Shown: positions 33,536-34,087 of the stretch, piece after piece | Position numbering within the stretch: the stretch's first letter is position 1 | How the letters are laid out: each line of letters begins with the position of its first letter | Assembly (NCBI GenBank): GCA_905233465.1 | Contig: CAJOEI010000041.1 | Coordinates: forward strand, 1 to 34,087 | Source of the DNA: an uncultured Bacteroidaceae bacterium | GTDB lineage: Bacteria > Bacteroidota > Bacteroidia > Bacteroidales > Bacteroidaceae | Direction: 5' to 3' | DNA length: 34,087 nt | The notes under the pieces: model-generated | Seen by the model: only the letters and a program-made list of their open reading frames with translations | What the model was told of the DNA's origin: nothing | Databases searched by the model: none | Made by a program: the position numbers and the translations under genes

Positions 33536-34087
33536 TTATTTGCGGTTTATCGCGTCGATGTAGTTCACGAAGGCTTGGTTCACGAGGCGGTTGCCGCCGG
33601 GTGTGGGGTAGTCGCCGGTGAAGTACCAGTCGCCCGGATGGTCGGGGCAGGCGGCGTGTAGGCCCTCGATGGTCTGAAAGACGAATTCCACGGGAGCCTG
33701 CATATCAGCGGGGCGCAGCATCTCCGCCATCTTACGGTTGATTTCCTCGACGGTGAAAGGTTTGTAAAGCGCACAAACACAATTTTTCAATTCATAATTC
33801 TCTATGCATAATTCATAATTATTCTTCATCTTCTGCAGCTCTGCGCGACAGGCCTCGTAGGTGTCGTTCACTAATTGCCACATTCCTCGTTCTTCAATCA
33901 ATGCTATGGCGGCGCGGAAGGCACAGAACTCCTCCAAACGGGCCATGTCTATGCCGTAATAGTCGGGGTATCGGATCTGCGGCGAGCTGCTAACCATCAC
34001 TATCTTTTTGGGATGCAGACGGTCCAGAATCTTGAATATACTCTCTTTCAGAGTTGTGCCGCGAACTATAGAGTCGTCGATGATAAC
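33536..34087 (-). CDS. purF: Amidophosphoribosyltransferase, C-terminal part (5' end outside window)
   Basis: The frame is open to the window edge, giving the last 183 residues. The first visible residues VIIDDSIVRGTTLKESI are the PRPP-binding loop of PurF, followed by PKKIVMVSSSPQIRYPDYYGIDM, typical of the family. An internal GTG (34000) could be mistaken for a start but lies after the PRPP loop. PurF makes 5-phosphoribosylamine from PRPP and glutamine, the first step of purine synthesis. A family-B repeat adds NYELCIENYEL (33788-33820) in the C-terminal region, where I would expect a shorter linker before the ALYKPFTVEEINRKM helix. It is the most upstream visible gene of the amidotransferase run. 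Confidence 0.92.
   Translation of the reverse strand, partial: VIIDDSIVRGTTLKESIFKILDRLHPKKIVMVSSSPQIRYPDYYGIDMARLEEFCAFRAAIALIEERGMWQLVNDTYEACRAELQKMKNNYELCIENYELKNCVCALYKPFTVEEINRKMAEMLRPADMQAPVEFVFQTIEGLHAACPDHPGDWYFTGDYPTPGGNRLVNQAFVNYIDAINRK
33788..33820 (-). repeat. Family-B AT-rich repeat, copy 4, inside PurF
   Basis: This 33-bp element differs at one base from the carA copy at 31028-31060 and is read in the same frame as NYELCIENYEL. Confidence 0.9.

Noticed and set aside
34000..34000. GTG at 34000 as the start of a short protein
   Set aside because: The open frame continues upstream through the PurF PRPP-binding loop to the window edge, so this is an internal codon.

Overview
The window looks like chromosomal DNA of a Bacteroidales bacterium, most likely Prevotella or a close relative. 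The reasons are: gene content typical of Bacteroidota (M16 lipoprotein peptidase, tricorn-like S41 peptidase, NhaD, golvesin-domain amidase, GH35 with a discoidin-like tail); promoters of the Bacteroidota sigma-ABfr type (TTTG, 20 bp, TAnnTTTG), seen three times with identical spacing; few Shine-Dalgarno sites; and a small secreted protein with a T9SS-like C-terminus. I see no tRNA, rRNA, prophage, IS transposase, CRISPR array or SusC/D pair.

Layout. Positions 1-1491 (minus) hold a secreted HEVGH metalloprotein cut by the window edge, preceded by a small secreted protein. A divergent promoter pair (1525-1646) separates these from the plus-strand genes. Positions 1678-7982 encode two large envelope peptidases (M16, S41). 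Positions 8062-13719 are housekeeping genes: ThiE/TenI-like protein, prs, a small coiled-coil secreted protein, L-serine dehydratase, NhaD antiporter, a small conserved protein and a PlsC-like acyltransferase. Positions 13729-17351 carry a golvesin-domain amidase-like exoprotein overlapping tRNA1(Val) methyltransferase. A 439-bp gap (17352-17790) contains inverted and tandem repeats and ends in a consensus promoter for lon. Then lon-tgt-lptF/G-like (17791-22615) and DEAD-box helicase plus GH35 beta-galactosidase (22684-26602). A very long hairpin (26614-26701) separates these from convergent genes.

The right end (26717-34087, minus strand) is a run of glutamine-dependent amidotransferases, transcribed purF, asnB, carA-carB, glmS. 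This is the most unusual part. Its genes are peppered with short repeats of at least two families that lie inside the coding frames without breaking them. Family R is a GC-rich palindrome around CTCCCTAACAGGGGAG (seven copies in the window: one in the S41 signal peptide, four in carAB, two in asnB). Family B is AT-rich and encodes NYELCIENYEL in both CarA and PurF (four copies, one forming the asnB-carA gap). A third set of ACGATTT heptads fills the purF-asnB and carAB-glmS gaps. At the exact CarA/CarB border an inverted pair of R elements replaces the stop and start codons, so the two subunits are one 997-residue protein. Its CarB part ends at the mid-point of the normal large subunit: the carbamoyl-phosphate and allosteric halves are not in the window.

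Family assignments come from motif recognition by eye; no database search was run.
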